Below, one piece after another: positions 44,355-46,086 of a stretch of DNA of 46,086 bases. Numbering within the stretch: position 1 is the stretch's first letter; every line of letters begins with the position of its first letter. The stretch is taken from assembly GCA_026391715.1 (NCBI GenBank), contig JAPLDO010000240.1, positions 1-46,086 of the forward strand, given 5' to 3'. A program made the position numbers and the translations under genes. The stretch comes from Bacteroidota bacterium (GTDB taxonomy: Bacteria > Bacteroidota > Bacteroidia > Bacteroidales > FEN-979). Under the pieces are notes generated by a model. That model was not told the DNA's origin. It did no database searches and saw only the letters and a list, made by a program, of their open reading frames with translations.

Positions 44355-45488
44355 ATGGCAACACTTAAAATTCTCGTCGTTGATGACGAACCCGGAATCA
44401 GAAGCGGAATAACCAGGATACTTCGCAATTTCAGGGTAGACTATCCTTTCATGGATGAAGCTTTCGACTTTGAAGTGCTTGAAGCCGCAACAGGAGAAGC
44501 CGGTATTGAGATTGTTGAATCAAATCAGCCGGATATAGTTTTACTCGACAACAAACTGCCAGGAATTCAGGGTGTTGAAGTCTTAGCGTATATCAAGGAA
44601 AAAAAGAAAAACATTATCGTTGTGATGATCACCTCCTACGCCTCACTTGAACTCGCCGTAAAAGCCACATCCGATGGCGCTTATGATTTTATCCCTAAAC
44701 CATTTACTCCTCAGGAACTCAAGTCGTGCATTGAGAATATAACCAAACGGGTTTTTCTCAAAAAAATGACGCATACCTTACAGGATACAGGAAAACAGAT
44801 ACGATTCACTTTTTTATCGGTGTTGTCGCATGAACTAAAAGCCCCGTTGAATTCAATTGAAGGTTACCTGAAAATGATCAGGGAACGTCAGAATGGGAAT
44901 AAACTTGAAGATTATGATGTGATGATTGACCGTTCGCTCGACCGGATCAAGGGAATGCGCAGCCTGATTCTCGATTTACTCGATCTCACCAGAGTTGAAT
45001 CGGGAAAAGCGAAACGCAACATCGCCGAGGTTGATCTCGTGATGATCGCCCGTACGGCGATGGATACTATGCGCCCTTACGCTATTCAGAGGGATGTGAA
45101 GATGAATTTAGTGAGTGATGGAAAAATTATCATTCAGGCTGATGCCGAAGAGATGGAAATAATTTTTAATAACCTTATATCCAATGCAATTAAATACAAT
45201 CTGGATGGAGGTACTGTTGATTGCACGCTTGCCCGCCAGGATGGGTGTATTGCGATTACCGTTGTTGATACCGGCATCGGAATGAGCGCGGCGGAAATCG
45301 AAAAAATCTTTGATGACTTTGTTCGCATTAAAAACGAAAAAACCAAAAATATCACCGGAAGCGGTCTTGGTCTTTCGATCGTAAAAAAACTGATTGATAA
45401 TTATTCAGGAAAAATAGAAGTGATAAGTATTCCGGATCAGGGTAGTACATTTAATGTCAGACTTCCAATTGATAAACCATGTTTGTAA
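44355..45488 (+). CDS. Response regulator-histidine kinase hybrid
   Basis: 377 residues: receiver (1-125) with D65 (VLLDNKLPG) and K115 (PKPFTP), a linker helix, HisKA with H159 (LSVLSHELKAPLNS), and HATPase (DTGIGMS, GSGLGLSIV). There is no membrane segment. The receiver-first order fits a kinase switched by phosphorylation from another kinase, so this may be the second stage of a relay started by the hydrogenase-like kinase. Its own target is not visible. Its last 10 bases overlap rex. Confidence 0.9.
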   Translation: MATLKILVVDDEPGIRSGITRILRNFRVDYPFMDEAFDFEVLEAATGEAGIEIVESNQPDIVLLDNKLPGIQGVEVLAYIKEKKKNIIVVMITSYASLELAVKATSDGAYDFIPKPFTPQELKSCIENITKRVFLKKMTHTLQDTGKQIRFTFLSVLSHELKAPLNSIEGYLKMIRERQNGNKLEDYDVMIDRSLDRIKGMRSLILDLLDLTRVESGKAKRNIAEVDLVMIARTAMDTMRPYAIQRDVKMNLVSDGKIIIQADAEEMEIIFNNLISNAIKYNLDGGTVDCTLARQDGCIAITVVDTGIGMSAAEIEKIFDDFVRIKNEKTKNITGSGLGLSIVKKLIDNYSGKIEVISIPDQGSTFNVRLPIDKPCL

Positions 45489-46086
45489 AAAATTTACCAC
45501 ACAAAACTGTTGAGCGGTTAAGCCAGTATCGCAGGTCGTTACTGATGATCCTTTCGAAGGAAAAAACCCACGTATTTTCGCATGAAATGGCTCAGTTGCT
45601 TCACATTACCCCAGTCCAGGTTCGGCGCGACCTTATGCTTATCGGGTATTCAGGAAACCTTCGTAAGGGGTATGACATCAAGGAGCTGATTGAACTGATT
45701 GGAAGAATTATTGATTCTGAACGGGGTCAGCGGGTAACAGTTGTAGGACTTGGCAACCTGGGGAAAGCAATTATCAGCTATTTCAAAGGAAAGCGATCGA
45801 AGCTATCAATCATAGCCGCTTTCGATATTAACCCGGAGAAAATCAACCGGGTTTACGACGGCGTGGCATGTCATCATATCAGTCAGATGGCTGACATTAT
45901 CAAGCAGAACAACATTTCAATCGGCATAATTGCCGTACCATCCGAGCAGGCTCCTGAGATCGCTGAAACGCTGGTTTTGTCGGGAATCAAAGGAATTTTG
46001 AATTTCACGCCAAAACCATTGAATGTTCCTCCTTATGTCTATCTCGAAGAATATGACATGATAACCTCGCTCGAAAAGGTTGCTTT
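45479..46086 (+). CDS. rex: Redox-sensing transcriptional repressor Rex (3' partial)
   Basis: The frame starts at ATG 45479, overlapping the kinase gene by 10 bases, and runs off the window after 202 codons, close to the usual ~210. The N-terminal winged-helix part reads KTVERLSQYRRSLL and TPVQVRRDLMLIGYSG, the core of Rex proteins. A Rossmann NAD-binding domain follows (VVGLGNLGKAI at about 82-92) with FDINPEKIN. Rex represses fermentation and respiration genes when NADH is low relative to NAD+. Here it lies in the same transcription unit as the hydrogenase regulators, so it may control hydCBA. Confidence 0.92.
   Translation, partial: MFVKNLPHKTVERLSQYRRSLLMILSKEKTHVFSHEMAQLLHITPVQVRRDLMLIGYSGNLRKGYDIKELIELIGRIIDSERGQRVTVVGLGNLGKAIISYFKGKRSKLSIIAAFDINPEKINRVYDGVACHHISQMADIIKQNNISIGIIAVPSEQAPEIAETLVLSGIKGILNFTPKPLNVPPYVYLEEYDMITSLEKVA

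Overview
The window looks like a chromosomal segment from an anaerobic, fermentative member of the Bacteroidota (Bacteroidales-like), probably uncultured. Supporting signs are a type IX secretion (gliding-motility type B) sorting domain, several Bacteroidota-type outer-membrane barrels and lipoproteins, weak Shine-Dalgarno signals, AT-rich intergenic DNA, and promoter -7 boxes of the TAnnTTTG form. No rRNA, tRNA, CRISPR array, integrase or transposase gene was seen.

Layout. 1-3254: end of a MacB/FtsX-type ABC efflux system (two permeases and a membrane-fusion adaptor). 3535-10550: a small TonB-C-like secreted protein, aspartate aminotransferase, GTP-type PEP carboxykinase, a frameshifted cobalamin adenosyltransferase, a DUF2795 protein, a zinc alcohol dehydrogenase-like enzyme and a lipoprotein of unknown role. 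11223-17706: a NarL-type two-component pair, phosphofructokinase and PriA. 17684-22007 (minus strand): glyA, sixA, ppk1 and an ftsB/divIC-like gene. 22094-31693: a T9SS cargo protein, a beta-CASP nuclease, an N-terminally truncated pyruvate kinase, and two groups of envelope proteins, with ppnP. 31973-33955: a DEAD-box helicase with a five-residue tandem-repeat tail.

The most distinctive region is 34268-46086, a [FeFe]-hydrogenase module. A trimeric HydABC-type (NAD-linked, probably electron-bifurcating) hydrogenase operon is flanked by two different hydrogenase-derived sensor proteins. On the left, read divergently, is a ferredoxin/hydrogenase/FeS/PAS protein beside a SpoIIE-type phosphatase. 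On the right, translationally coupled to hydA, is a ferredoxin/hydrogenase/FeS protein fused to a histidine kinase. It is followed by a lone receiver, a receiver-histidine kinase hybrid, and rex, the NADH-responsive repressor, which is cut by the window end. The catalytic HydA has every H-cluster residue. The two sensors have altered H-cluster pockets, and the PAS one has lost one of the four cysteine ligands. Together the genes suggest H2 or redox sensing through two parallel outputs plus NADH sensing by Rex.

The hydrogenase module is bracketed by inverted copies of a roughly 155-bp palindromic repeat. Its end motif is shared with a 263-bp MITE-like element at 8255-8517. Another intergenic repeat family, with core CCTTGCTTTCAAGG, occurs three times. 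Two genes of central or cofactor metabolism are damaged in this sequence: a frameshift in the cobalamin adenosyltransferase and loss of the N-terminus of pyruvate kinase. These could be real decay or assembly errors.
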